Positions 45,027 through 56,387 are shown, counted from the stretch's first letter. The stretch is 64,000 bases of DNA from Triticum aestivum (GCF_018294505.1 NC_057795.1:231116643-231180642); one strand, 5' to 3'. Notes: generated by a model not told the origin, from the letters alone. Program-made: numbers and translations.

Positions 45027-46980
45027 GCTCGAGCTCGGTGTACGGTGGGCGAAGTCCACCAACGCCGCTCGTCGCCGATCGCCGGTGTTCGGAGTCGAAT
45101 CCACGAGCAGTGCCGACAGCGTGCTGGCCCGCGAGGTGAGTGCATGCTGCACCAGCAGCTAGCACGCCGCGCACTACCACGGTACGGCCTAGATGCCCTA
45201 CACACTAGGCGTCGCCGGTGGAGAAAGCGCGCGGGAGAGAGGAAGAAGAGAGGGCCAGAGGGAGAAGAAGAGGAGACTGACAGTGGACCCCGGGTCCACC
45301 TGACAGCCAGAGGGAGCACTATACTCTTGGGTATGACCAGCGTATATTTAAATTTAGGAGTTATTCTAAATTTATGTCCAGCGTAGAAATCACCCGATTT
45401 TGTCCCGAACCGTAGACTCTTCCACGCAGCACCAGTTTTCACACTGTGGTTTTTCACCACTTATTGCCCTCTCACTGTAGCCACATCGTCATTGCGTAAT
45501 TATTTTCTTAACACCGCTTTTAGCAAATCTCGAGGACGAGATTTTTCTTAAGGGGGTTAGTATTGTGACACCCCAAAAATTTGGCCTTGTTTTAATGGAA
45601 TAAAATTTTGCCAGGATTTAAAACTTTGAATTTTTGAGCTCCATTTTTTGTTTTTTAAATCATTTCCTTCCCTGTTATTATGAGATTTTCCCAGAGAGAA
45701 ATTTTTTCAAATGTGTTATTGGACTTGATTAACCTCTCAAGTAAAGCTTTCCCTTATCCAATATAACTAATTAACTAATTTAGTTGCTTGATCATTGTTT
45801 TCTTGAAAAATGGTATTTTTAAGGTTAAATGGCCTTATTTGAACTAGAACCATTTGATAAATTCACTTAAAATTCCCACAAAAATTTGGAGATGTCATGT
45901 GATGTTTTTAAATCACTTTTATGCAAAAATATATTTCATTCATGAAATATTTTGAGCCCTACACTCAATTTTTCTTCTCTGGTCCAGAGTGCATTTTGCA
46001 CTACAACCTGTTTAAATATTTCTTTAAAACTTCTACCAAAATTAGGGGAGGTCACTAGGAGGCTATTATTTCACTTTGTGCAAAAACCTATTTATGTTCT
46101 TTGAAAAATTTGAGTGAATCAACCTCATCTTCATTCTGGACCAACTTGATGGTTTGTACAGCAACCATGTTTTTACTTGCTCTTTAACCCTTGATTATTT
46201 CTCCTACTTGTAGTCCCCCATGTTAAACCCTTAAGTCCAGGAGCATGCACCTTTTGGATCATGTTTGGTTCATGAAATAATGTCATTTATTCCCTGTCCA
46301 GAATTGAAATTCTGCTAAAATTACACTAGCAAGTTTCTGCTTTTGGCCAAATAACCTCACCACTCTCTCTTGCATCTAAGGAGATCTTGATCTGGAGATT
46401 TGGGCCACCCCAAGAGTTGCTTAGAAGCCTTTAACATTTTGTCAAACACCTGGTGTGCATGGCCAGTTTTGACATGATTTTGTCTTTGCATTGTGACCTT
46501 GCACCTCGGATCATACTAGCATGTCCACTAGGATTCCAGTTGCTCCTAACCTGGGTCAGTTAATTGCCAGCCTTGACCGCGACCTCTAGCGTGCTCTGGC
46601 ATAGTGTCGAACACGTCCCGTGCACGCCCGGAGCGCGAGCAGAGCGCGCGTATTGCACGACCCGCGCCCGAGCTGACACACTAGCCCCACGGCTTTGGCC
46701 CGCTCTGCAGCACCTCGCGACGCACTCCCCTTCTCACCGCAACACGCCAAGCAGCCCCGCCGCGCCCGATAGGCCAAGCGCTAGCCGCCGCAGCCCGACA
46801 GCCTCTAGCCATGTCGGTGCCGCCCAAGCCACTCACACTCGCCACCTGCCCATGTGAGCAGTGCGTGCTCATCCACAGCTTCGTCCCCTAGCGCTCATCG
46901 CCACCATGTCGCCCTAGCCACAGAGAGGCGGTCCGCCGGAGAGCTTATCCACGGCCGCCGCGGAACCGACCTCGTCGCGC

Positions 46981-46987
46981 TATAAAT
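46981..46987 (+). promoter_or_regulatory. TATA box of LARD LTR B
   Basis: TATAAAT at the position equivalent to 39376-39382 in LTR A. Confidence 0.65.
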
Positions 46988-48880
46988 GGACACCCCGAGC
47001 CCCTCTGAGCACGCACGCGACCTCAGGCCACCCCCATGGGACCCCCATAGCCCGCAATCGTCAGGGAAACACCGCCTTCCTCATCTCCGGCAACTCCTGC
47101 CGCCGCTACTGTCTCGTTCACTCCGGCGCCGTCAGGGCTTCCCCCTCTCCGTTCTCTTCACCAAGAGCTTCCACATCCTCCCGTGAGCCTTTTCCCTACT
47201 TGATTTTGATCGGGAGCCAACGCCGCCACAAAGTCACTTCGCCACCGAAGCCTTCTTTCGCCGCGGAGCTCGCCGCCGGTAGCTCACTCCGTCCCCGCCG
47301 ACCCAACGACTATCGGGAGGACCGCCCCAACCTTACGGATCCATCCCCACCCTCGGGGGCCCGCGAGGAGCAGCCAAACGCCGGCGACGATCGCCGGAGC
47401 CCCGCTCCGCTCGGGCAAAGGAGGGAGACGACGCGCGGCGACTGGTCAAACCTGACCAGTGGGCCAGGCAGGCCCACTGTTAGCGACACCCCGCGCCGTC
47501 CACGTGGTTAAGTGGAGGCGTAAAGCCTCAAGTACGCCTCCTCTGCACCGAAAGCGTATTTCTATCTGAATCATTTTCTTTTCTGTCTTATTTTAAAAAC
47601 AGATTTGACCAAATCTTTGACTGGCTATAAGTTTTGAAATATAACTCCAAATGAGTTGATTCTTTGTCCTACCTTCCTTAAATTTGGTCTAGTTTATTTT
47701 AAGATTTATTTGAAAAAATTTCAAACAACTTTTTGGGTCTGTTTTTGAAATATGTGTTAATTCAAATATATTTTTAAATAGGATTTTGGGGTGAGAGAAG
47801 AAACTTTCAAAAGTTTTGGAGTGCACCCTGCCTTTCCACACATTGAAGGCAAGCATTCTGAACCCTGGCATAATATTTTTGGTGTGATCGTTGATACATT
47901 TATAACACCACCGCATTTCGAAGGACTTGTTATTTCATGTGATATGATCATATGCATAGGTGCATGTTATTGATTTCCATGTTGTTGGTAATGAACACAC
48001 TTGTGATGATAATCACCCTTATATGCCTTGCATGCATACCGGCAGGAACCCGGGAAAACCTCTGCCTTGGGTAGGCATGAGTTTGTCGCCGGTCTCCGTC
48101 GGGACGGTTATGTCTGGTATGGCATGGTAAGGTGATATGAGAGGTGACTCTGCTGGATGAAATATAATCGTTATGCTAATCATGCAGGGAATACTTAAAC
48201 CTCCTGAGGCGACCGTAGATCGAGTCTTGTTCCAGTAAACCCCATACTTGTTTCGTACTACCACTCGTCTCTACAGCAAGTAGAGTACGGTTCAGTAAGT
48301 TGTGAACCTCTTTCCAGCACACACCGTATAGAGAGGCCATGGTGGAAGATACCGGTTGTAGCTGGTAGGCAGGCCACCTGGTCCGGGGGCATGGGTGTTT
48401 CCGGTTGGGACCGAGAGGGGAGGCCACCCCTTAGAGCGCGCGATATAAATTTGATCCCATGCTACGCGAGGTTGTAGCCTCCCCACTTAGAGTTTGCTTA
48501 ACAGGTGTCGTGGGTGATTCCAGACACGTGTGAGATAAGCTGGGGTGTGCAAGTTAGGTGTGTTTTCAACAAAAAGACCGTAGACGGAATTAGTCCTGCT
48601 GGACTAGAGAAATCCGTTACTCGTGGGTAAAGAGTACACCCTCTGCATAGAATAAACGTATTCGAATAGCTGTGTCCATGGTTAAGGATTTACAGTCTGG
48701 GATGGGTCAGGTGTCGGTCTTAGCGTCGGTCTTCAGAGGTGAAACGGTTAATCAGAAATGGAATTACTGCTTGTGACTTGTGATAACTATGATTATTATT
48801 ATTATTGACTAACCCGTGATATTATTGTTATTACCGAATATCTCTGGGATGGTTCTACCTCCGGGATATTCATTATGATT

Positions 48881-49230
48881 GTTTCTTTTAAAGCCCTTTA
48901 TGTGGTGTCGCTCAGACGCCCAACTGTGGCATTTCTTTTAAAGCCCTTTATGTGGTGTCGCCCCGACGCCCGACTGTGGCATTTCTTTTAAAGCCCTTTA
49001 TGTGGTGTCGCCTAGACGCCCGACTGTGGCATTTCTTTTAAAGCCCTTTATGAGGTGTCGCTCAGACGCCCGACTGTGGTATTTCTTTTAAAGCCCTTTA
49101 AGTGGTGTCGCTCAGACGCCCAACTGTGGCATTTCTCTTAAAGCCCTTTATGTGGTGTCGCTCAGACGCCCGACTGTGGCATTTCTTTTAAAGCCCTTTA
49201 TGTGGTGTCGCTAAGACGCCCGACTATGGC
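48881..49230 (+). repeat. 50-bp minisatellite in LTR B, seven units
   Basis: Complete array with a 50-bp period (ATTTCTTTTAAAGCCCTTTA recurs at 48931, 48981, 49031 and so on). Confidence 0.93.
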
Positions 49231-49784
49231 ATTGCTTGGTATTTGATTCAAATTTTTTTATACTACCATGTTATTGCATTTTTATAAATAACTTGCTTGC
49301 ACGCATCAGAGTTTCATTTATCTATTGTGACTGACGTCATGAGCAATAAATATTTTCAGCACATCATTGTTATATTATACTTGTGTTCTTAATGTTTGCG
49401 AGTACATTCAAAGTACTCACTGGCTTGTCCCTGGCTATTGTCTTGGCCAGATTTTTCTTGCACGGAGAGGAGAGACGCGATGCCAGCCCCGGAACCCACT
49501 CAACAGAGATAGCAGCCTCGCGAAGATAGGAATTAACCTGGTCAGCTGTTCCCGTGCGAAATGGAGTCCCATAGACACTGATGTTTCACAAACCGCTTCC
49601 GCCATCAACCACTCGAAACCATTGGTTGTACTCACAGGCCAGAATGGTCTTGTACTGCATATTTTGTATTTTGCTTGGAATTTCTGTATCAAGTTGGAGC
49701 CTCATCAGCTAACAGTAATCCTGGGGCTGATGAGCACGACGGTCTTTTCTGGAAATTTATTACCCGGAAAACCCGGTCGTGACA

Positions 49785-51300
49785 ATTTCGCGAAAAAATG
49801 TTACCGCCACTGACAGCTCGGACCCACCAGCTATATCTTCGCACGCAAGGAAGTGCCTCCTTATCAGGCCCCAAAAAAGAATACTCCCCCTGCTAGCTAG
49901 GACCTAGTATAGTGGGCCTACTAAGTTGACGGGGACGAAGGGCTTTGTCAACTTAGTCAATATGCACGATTCTAGCTCGACTGACCGTATGATGTCCATC
50001 CAACGGCCGTAGTGCTTCTTCAACCTCGTGTCTTCTTGCTCCAGCCGCCCAAAGCAATGCCGGTCGTGCCGCCTGCTCCTGCCTCTCGTGGGTGGCTGTG
50101 CTGCTGCGGAGGCCTCACCGCCCCCATACTACTCCCACCGCTGGCTAGGCCATCCATCCACTCCACTCACCCACACCCCCTATTATTCTGCGGCGACGGT
50201 AGCGCAGCCGAACCAGTGAACCCTCGTACTCCTCTCCGCGTGGGCATCCACTACCGCGTCTTCCCGGGCTCCGTGTCGTCCCCTTCCTTGGCCTCATCGT
50301 CGTCCACCGCCGTGGTGCTCTCGGCGCAGCATGGTCAATGTGGTCAACGACCGAATTCCATTGGAAGAATACTGTACGTGGAGAGGCTGACAGCTGGGTC
50401 CACGGTAGCCGCAAGGAAGTGCCTCCTTATTACGCGGAAAATAATTATTCCTCCACCTAACAGCATGGACCCACCGGACAGGCCACCAGTATTTCGCGAA
50501 AAAAACGTTTGCCTCGGACTGCTGGGACCCACCCGACAGGCCACCGTATTTCGCGAAAAAAATGTTCCCCCTACTGTCAGCTCGGACCCACCGGAAGTGC
50601 CTCCTTATTACGCACAAAAAAATGAATACCCCCTGCTAGCTGGGACCCACCTTGGTGGGAGGCAGACTTGTGGGCCTACTAAGTTGACGGGGACGGAGGG
50701 CTTTGTCAACTTAGTCAACATAAACGATTCTAGCTCCAGTGACCGTACGATGTCCATCCAATGGCCGTAGTGCTTCTTCAACCTCTGGTCTTCTTGCTCC
50801 AGCCGCCCAAAGTAGCGCTGGTCGTGCCGCATGCTCCTGCCTCCCGTGGTCGAATGTTCTACCGCGGAGGCCTCACCGCCCCCTACTATTCCCACCGCTG
50901 GCCAGGCCCTGCGGCGACGGCAGCCTCACACCGCAGCCGAACCAGTGAACCCTCGTACTCCTCTTAGCGCGGGCTTCCACTGCCGCGTCTTCCCCGGCTC
51001 CCTGTCGTCCCCTTCCTAGGCCTCGCCGTCATCCCCCGCCCTGGTGCTCTCGGTGTGGCATGGTCAACATGGTCAAGGAACGACTTCCATCGGACATGGA
51101 CTGTATGTGGAGAGGCTGACAGTTGGGTCCACGGCCGTAGCAAGGAAGTGCCTCCTTATTACGCGGAAAATAATATTCCTCCATGTGTCAGCGGGGACCC
51201 ACCGGACGGGCCACCATATTTTGTGAAAAAACGTTACCCCCTGACTGCTGGGACCCACCAGCTACACCTTCACACGCAAGGAAGTGCGTCCGAAAAAAAA
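49785..51300. repeat. Two direct copies of a roughly 758-bp unit, CACTA right subterminal region
   Basis: CTAAGTTGACGGGGAC occurs at 49921 and 50679, and the surrounding blocks repeat in order: GATGTCCATCCAA, CTTCTTGCTCCAGCCGCCCA, GAGGCCTCACCGCCCC, CGTCTTCCC-GGCTCC, GGAGAGGCTGACAG, AAGGAAGTGCCTCCTTATTA. A decayed relative is at 36620-36880. Open frames such as 50012-50770 run through repeats and are not credible genes. Confidence 0.8.
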
Positions 51301-51730
51301 ACGATTCGCCCCTCTCACTGCTGGGATCCACCAGCTACATTTTCGCATGCAAGGAAGTGCCTGACAGTCGGGACCCACCTGGTCGAAGCATAAGTAGCGT
51401 TGTCATTCTGGTTGCGAACGTGTACGTACATACTGGTCGTTGTAGAGGCGCGCACGTGTCGTAGTAGAGGCGCGCACGTAGCATGTACACGTACGTATAG
51501 CGGCCAGGGTGCAAGAAAGAAAATACTGCCACGTATGTGTACATATGGGCGGGGTCTCGAACACCTACTCGTGCATACGTACATGGCTGGGTCGGAACAG
51601 AGAAACAGCGTCGTCGTCGTGTTCATGGGGAGCCAACCGGCTGGGTCGGAACAGAATGCGTCGTCGTGTTTATCGGGAGGGCTTGGACGGAACAGGCGAT
51701 GGAAACGAGGCCTGACATAGTGCACAACAG
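51301..51730. other. Non-coding right subterminal sequence
   Basis: Contains short direct repeats (CGTAGTAGAGGCGCGCACG near 51440-51480; GGCTGGGTCGGAACAGA twice near 51585 and 51638). No gene. Confidence 0.5.
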
Positions 51731-52024
51731 AGGAAACGGACCTCCTATGGTCGAAACAGGGGTCCTGCTGATCGGGAGGGGTGTGGTGTACCACAAAACG
51801 GAGGAAATGGACCTCCTATGGTCGAAACGGGGGTCCTGTTGATTGGGAGGGGTGTGGCGTACAGCAAAACGGAGGAAACGGACCTCCTACGGTCGAAACG
51901 GGGGTCCTGTTGATCGGGAGGGGTGTGGCGTACCACAAAACGGACGAAACGGACTTGTGTTGGAGCGCTATGGTCGAAACGGGGGTCCTGTTCATTGGGA
52001 GGGGTGTGGCGTACCGCAAAACGG
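51731..52024. repeat. 71-bp tandem array, four units
   Basis: Units begin AGGAAACGGACCTCCTA at 51731, 51802, 51873 and 51944 and contain GGTCGAAACGGGGGTCCTGT and TGATCGGGAGGGGTGTGGCG. The last unit has an extra 10-20 bp. Confidence 0.9.
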
Positions 52025-52087
52025 GACTCCACGAGATACTGTTCATCTCCACCGTCGACCTCCTCCAGCCTCCACGGGCTACCGTCG

Positions 52088-52420
52088 NNNNNNNNNNNNN
52101 NNNNNNNNNNNNNNNNNNNNNNNNNNNNNNNNNNNNNNNNNNNNNNNNNNNNNNNNNNNNNNNNNNNNNNNNNNNNNNNNNNNNNNNNNNNNNNNNNNNN
52201 NNNNNNNNNNNNNNNNNNNNNNNNNNNNNNNNNNNNNNNNNNNNNNNNNNNNNNNNNNNNNNNNNNNNNNNNNNNNNNNNNNNNNNNNNNNNNNNNNNNN
52301 NNNNNNNNNNNNNNNNNNNNNNNNNNNNNNNNNNNNNNNNNNNNNNNNNNNNNNNNNNNNNNNNNNNNNNNNNNNNNNNNNNNNNNNNNNNNNNNNNNNN
52401 NNNNNNNNNNNNNNNNNNNN
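52088..52420. other. Assembly gap (333 N) beside the 71-bp array
   Basis: Run of N inside the CACTA right subterminal region. Confidence 0.98.
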
Positions 52421-52882
52421 AGTTAGCTGCAGTAGTGAAGGAATCGCTCCATCGGGTTCAGTTAACAGCCATCGATCGATCGCTAGGGTTTAGTAACGCG
52501 TAGCCTGCAGTGCAATCGCTCGGGTTCAGTTAGAGCCCAATGCCTCGCTCGGGTTCAGTTAGAGCCAACGCCTCGCACACACGCGCGTACCTGTATGAGA
52601 GAAACGTGCATCGCTCCACCCCTGACCTCCCACCGTAACCGGCAACGCCCCGAAATTTTCCTCTCCCTCGTTTCTACCACGGTTTTTTCCATCATGGACG
52701 GCCCAAAGAATGTCATGCAGCTGCGTCTCCGGCCCGCCCAGGACGAAAAGCCCATTTTCTGTCATGATTTTTTGTCATAGAAGTAGGAGCCCACCACATC
52801 TATGATGATACCGGGTTTTGTCACAATTATCGTCATAGAAGTGTCATATGTATGACAGAAAAAAATTGTTCGGCCCAAAATG
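52421..52882. other. CACTA right terminal domain
   Basis: Contains direct repeats CGCTCGGGTTCAGTTAGAGCC (first 20 bases conserved in two copies, 52517-52565), and near the end several GTCATAGAAGT motifs (52774, 52832) shared with the left terminus. Differs from the left terminal domain apart from these motifs and the TIR, as is normal for CACTA elements. Confidence 0.75.
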
Positions 52883-52909
52883 TCACGGATGTGTCTTTTT
52901 TTTGTAGTG
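52883..52909 (-). repeat. CACTA terminal inverted repeat, right
   Basis: Reverse complement reads CACTACAAAAAAAAGACAC then ATCCGTGA. 25 of 27 match the left TIR. Confidence 0.88.
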
Positions 52910-52912
52910 CGG
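52910..52912. repeat. Target site duplication, right copy (CGG)
   Basis: Matches 442-444. Confidence 0.8.
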
Positions 52913-53045
52913 GGACTAAATATGCAGGAGGTAGATACCCTTGGGTCTGCAACTTCACTGATCGGCCGTGGGATACGGTACACTTCTCCCAATCGCCCGG
53001 CTTGGTGTTGCGATTGCGGGAGGAAGAGCCGCGGGCACCGGCCAT
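52913..53045 (-). pseudogene. Transposase_28-type gypsy ORF, N-terminal part
   Basis: Minus-strand ATG at 53043-53045: MAGARGSSSRNRN, CTVSHGRSVKLQ, TQGYLPPAYLVP. Removing the CACTA and one CGG joins this in frame to VQAGLASFDGREQ encoded at 444-400, giving the remembered family order KLQTQGYLPPA..LVPV.AGLASF. The leader upstream (53046-53375) has no other gene. Confidence 0.82.
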
Positions 53046-53375
53046 GTTGGAGTGGTTTTTTCGGGCATGCTCTGATGATTCCTCGCTTGGGGAAGATGGT
53101 GTGGATCAGATCTGAAGATCCCCATCTCTTTAATAGACAATTTATTTACATGGCTAGGGTGGCAAATGTAAAAATGCCCCGACTTCTCGCATTCGCTCGA
53201 CATGTGGTGGCTGAGACCGTTAAGGTGCAGAAGCCGATGAGCGTAACATTAAATGTGGAACCGGACACTGCTTTTCATAACAGGTACTTTGAAGAATTTA
53301 GGGAAGGAACCCGCCTTGCAATGCCGAAGACAATTTGCACGCCAGACTCATCGTCATTGAAGCCTGGTTCGGGGG
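53046..53375. other. Leader of the host gypsy ORF
   Basis: Sequence upstream (minus-strand sense) of the ATG at 53045. It is cut at 53375 by the next LTR element. Confidence 0.45.
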
Positions 53376-55034
53376 TGATACGTCTCCAACCTATCTATAA
53401 TTTTTTTTATTGTTCCATGCTATTATATTACCCGTTTTGGATGTTTATGGGCTTTAATTTACACTTTTATATCATTTTTGGGACTAACCTACTAACCGGA
53501 GGCCCAACCCATATTGCTGTTTTCTTGCCTATTTCAGTGTTTCGAAGAAAAGGAATATCAAACGGAGTCCAAACGGAATGAAACCTTCGGAAAACTTATT
53601 TTTGGAACAGAAGCATTCCCGGGAACTTGGAGTGCAAGCCAGTGAAGCGTCAAGGAGGCCACGAGATAGGGGGACGCGCCCCCCCCGTTTGCGCACCCTC
53701 CACCCTCGTGGGCCCCTCGAGGCTCCCCCGACCGACTTCTTTCGCCTATATATTCCCATATACCCTAAAAACATCGAAGCGAACAATATTTCAGGAGTTC
53801 CGCTGCTGCAAGCCTCTGTTGCCACCAAAAACCTCTCGAGAGCCCGTTCCAGCGCCCTGCCGGTGGGGGAATCCATCACCGGTGGCCATCTTCATTATCC
53901 CGGTGCTCTCCATTATGAGGAGGGAGTAGCTCACCCTCGGGGCTAAGGGTATGTACCAGTAGCTATGTGTTTGATCTCTCTCTCTCTCGTGTTCTCTCTA
54001 TGGCACGGTCTTGATGTATCGTGAGATTTGCTATTATAGTTGGATCTTATGATGTTTCTCCCCCTCTACTCTCTTGTGATGAATTGAGTTTTCCTCTTGA
54101 AGTTATCTTATCGGATTGAGTCTTTAAGGATTTGAGAACACTTGATGTATGTCTTGCCGAGCTTATCTGTGGTGACAATGGGATATTCACGTGATCCACT
54201 TGATGTATGTTTTGGTGATAAACTTGCGGGTTCCACCCATGAACCTATGCGTAGGGGTTGGCACACGTTTTCGTCTTGACTCTCCGGTAGAAACTTTGGG
54301 GCACACTTTGAAGTACTTTGTGTTGGCTAAATAGATGAATCTTAGATTGTGTGATGCATATCGTATAATCATGCCCACGGATACTTGAGGTGACAATGGA
54401 GTATCTAGGTGACAGTAGGGTTTTGGTTGATTTGTGTCTTGAGGTGTTATTCTAGTATGAACTCTTGAATAGATCTATCAGAAAGGATGACTTTGAGGTG
54501 GTTTCGTACCCTACCATAATCTCTTCGTTTGTTCTCCGCTATTAGTGGCTTTGGAGTGACTCTTTGTTGCATGTTGAGGGATAGTTATATGGTCTAGTTA
54601 TGTTATTATTGTTGAGAGAACTTGCACTAGTGAAAGTATAAACCTTATGCCTTGTTTCCTATCATTGCAATACCATTTACGCTCACTTTTATCATTAGTT
54701 ACCTTGCTGTTTTTATAATTTCAGATTACAAATACTCATATCTACCATCCACATTGCACTTGTATCACCATCTCTTCGCCGAACTAGTGCACCTATACAA
54801 TTTGCCATTGTATTGGGTGTGTTGGGGACACAAGAGACTTTTTGTTATTTGGTTGCAAGGTTGTTGAGACCATCTTCATCCTAAGCCTCCCACGGATTGA
54901 TAAACCTTAGGTCATCCACTTGAGGGAAATTTTCTACTATCCTAAAAACTTCTGCACTTGGAGGCCCAACAACGTCTACAAGAAGAAGGTTGTGTAGTAG
55001 ACATCAAGCTCTTTTCTGGCGCCGTTGCCGGGGA
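53376..55034 (+). mobile_element. Gypsy LTR and primer-binding site, interior lost
   Basis: LTR 53376-55006 (1,631 bp) starts TGATACGTCTCCAACC and ends GTAGTAGACATCA. It is followed by CTCTTT-type spacer and the primer-binding site TGGCGCCGTTGCCGGGGA at 55017-55034, complementary to the 3' end of plant tRNA-Asp(GTC). The usual internal domain is missing; sequence after 55034 belongs to a CACTA. Confidence 0.85.
55017..55034 (+). other. tRNA-Asp primer-binding site
   Basis: TGGCGCCGTTGCCGGGGA, identical to the site at 63901-63918. Confidence 0.85.
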
Positions 55035-55348
55035 GTACATGCTGTCCTTTATCAGTGTACTTATAATGACAGGTAGTTGTTCATGTACCATCACTCTGCA
55101 GCTTATTTTCCTTTGCCCTCCATTTTCTACAAATCAGATCTATATTTACTCTTACCATAAGGTTGGTACTGAACAAGTTTAGCTGTGCATTGCTCTTGGC
55201 TGTACCTTTTGCCTGTATCGCTGCACTTACATTTATAGCTACTTGGTTATATAGCATCACTCTTCATCTTATCTTAAATATTCTCCATTTTTTCGTATAT
55301 TATCACATCTATATTTACTCTTAACAAAATGTAGAATAAAGGCAATGT

Positions 55349-55537
55349 NNNNNNNNNNNNNNNNNNNNNNNNNNNNNNNNNNNNNNNNNNNNNNNNNNNN
55401 NNNNNNNNNNNNNNNNNNNNNNNNNNNNNNNNNNNNNNNNNNNNNNNNNNNNNNNNNNNNNNNNNNNNNNNNNNNNNNNNNNNNNNNNNNNNNNNNNNNN
55501 NNNNNNNNNNNNNNNNNNNNNNNNNNNNNNNNNNNNN
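55349..55537. other. Assembly gap (189 N)
   Basis: Run of N within the truncated CACTA interior. Confidence 0.98.
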
Positions 55538-55905
55538 AGCCTGTCTTCACCAATAATGTAAGTTTGTCCATCTCAAGCCTTCAAACTTTGTTGTATATAT
55601 TTGGTTAGGCATGACTGCAACAACTGTTTATTTTTGGTGTTTGCATCAAATTGCATGTTTAAAGTTTATTATGTAGTTCATAAACAAAAGTTTGTCCTTT
55701 CTTAATTTAAGTTTTCAGTTGTACAACCAAGTTCCTTATTCATACCATGTAAATTAAACTATACAGAGCAAGTGATCTTCTTTTGCACTGCATGTATGCT
55801 TCTGTTCTTCATCCGTAATCCAGTGGTGTGGTGAACCTACCCACTACAGCACAATGTCATATTCTGCAATGTCTTAACTATGAACAATGTCATATCATTC
55901 TACTA

Positions 55906-56008
55906 CTCCCTCCGTCCAAAAATACTTGTCATTGAAATGGATGTATCTAGATGTATTTTAGTTGTAGACACATCCATTTTAATGACAAGTAATTCCGGAC
56001 AGAGGGAG
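55906..56008. mobile_element. Stowaway MITE in the truncated CACTA
   Basis: 103 bp, ends CTCCCTCCGTCCAAAAATAC and AATTCCGGACAGAGGGAG, TA on both sides, interior inverse pair TTGTCATTGAAATGGATGT and ACATCCATTTTAATGACAA. Confidence 0.88.
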
Positions 56009-56294
56009 TATTATTTAAACCGTCTCTTTATTTGCCAACCTGAAATGGGATAAATTGACAGCACACTAACCATTGATACTTATGAGTTCTTGATCTGTAA
56101 TCCAGTGGTGTCGTGAAGCTGCCAACTCCTTCACAATGTCATTTTCTGCAATGTCTTGACCTGAACAATACCATATTGTGTTAATGCAATTTTAAACTGC
56201 GTCACTTTATTCGTCAGTAAGAAATGTGATGAATTGTCAGCACTGATACTTTTATGTGCAAAACGTGTCATCTGTCTGCTTGTTTATCTTTCAG

Positions 56295-56387
56295 AGTGAG
56301 GAAGATTTAAGTGTTGAACAAGCACAGTCTCATCATCTTGCTCAGCTGCTTGTGTTGCAGCTCCCCAGCAGGGCTAACCTTTCTTGA
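56295..56387 (+). CDS. Putative terminal exon of the CACTA internal gene
   Basis: After the acceptor ATCTTTCAG an open block encodes SEEDLSVEQAQSHHLAQLLV then LQLPSRANLS and TGA at 56385-56387. It points toward the CACTA terminus, as the minus-strand gene does at 2588-4496 in the larger copy. The following 3' region is similar to the reverse complement of 1900-2100. Family unknown. Confidence 0.35.
   Translation, partial: SEEDLSVEQAQSHHLAQLLVLQLPSRANLS

Larger units (their letters stand above)
37804..49784 (+). mobile_element. LARD-like gypsy-related LTR retroelement with internal ORFs
   Basis: Structure in order: a 152-bp remnant of internal 3' sequence (37804-37955), LTR A 37956-42295, primer-binding site (TGGTATCAAAGCC, 42300-42312, resembling the initiator-Met tRNA complement), an internal domain 42296-45563, a polypurine tract (AAGGGGGTTAG), and LTR B 45564-49784. 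LTRs are about 4.2-4.3 kb with TGTGACACC..GTGACA ends. LTR size and a roughly 3.3-kb internal domain without gag or pol fit the large retrotransposon derivatives (Sukkula/Erika type) of Triticeae. The remembered class is inferred, not searched. The internal domain holds two paralogous ORFs and one antisense ORF. Standard target duplications are missing because the left end is an internal remnant, not an LTR. Confidence 0.82.
45564..49784 (+). repeat. LARD LTR B
   Basis: 4,221 bp, gap-free, same ends as LTR A. Relative to LTR A it has an extra segment of about 40 bp just after the TATA region (about 47010-47050, CCACCCCCATGGGACCCCCA) plus scattered substitutions. Confidence 0.88.
445..52909. 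mobile_element. Nested, gene-carrying CACTA (En/Spm-type) DNA transposon
   Basis: The termini read CACTACAAAAAAAATACAC on the left and, reverse-complemented, CACTACAAAAAAAAGACAC on the right. They form a 27-bp inverted repeat with two mismatches, flanked by CGG. The split Transposase_28 ORF reads in frame across the empty site, which confirms both ends belong to one insertion. The gross span is 52,465 bp. Subtracting the gypsy element (15402-28540) and the LARD-like element (37804-49784) leaves about 27 kb. The interior has subterminal arrays at both ends, a minus-strand multi-exon gene near the left end, several MITEs, and at least two recognisable host-gene pseudogenes. I found no ORF resembling a CACTA transposase, so the copy is probably non-autonomous. 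Confidence 0.85.

Noticed and set aside
50012..50770. 252-codon plus-strand frame.
   Set aside because: Runs across a 758-bp subterminal repeat boundary and is not kept in the second copy.
51781..52503. Open frames of more than 160 codons around 51.8-52.5 kb.
   Set aside because: They consist of a 71-bp tandem array and an assembly gap.
53578..53946. 122-codon frame in the 53376 LTR.
   Set aside because: Shadow in the LTR promoter/leader; no family match and no codon conservation evidence.
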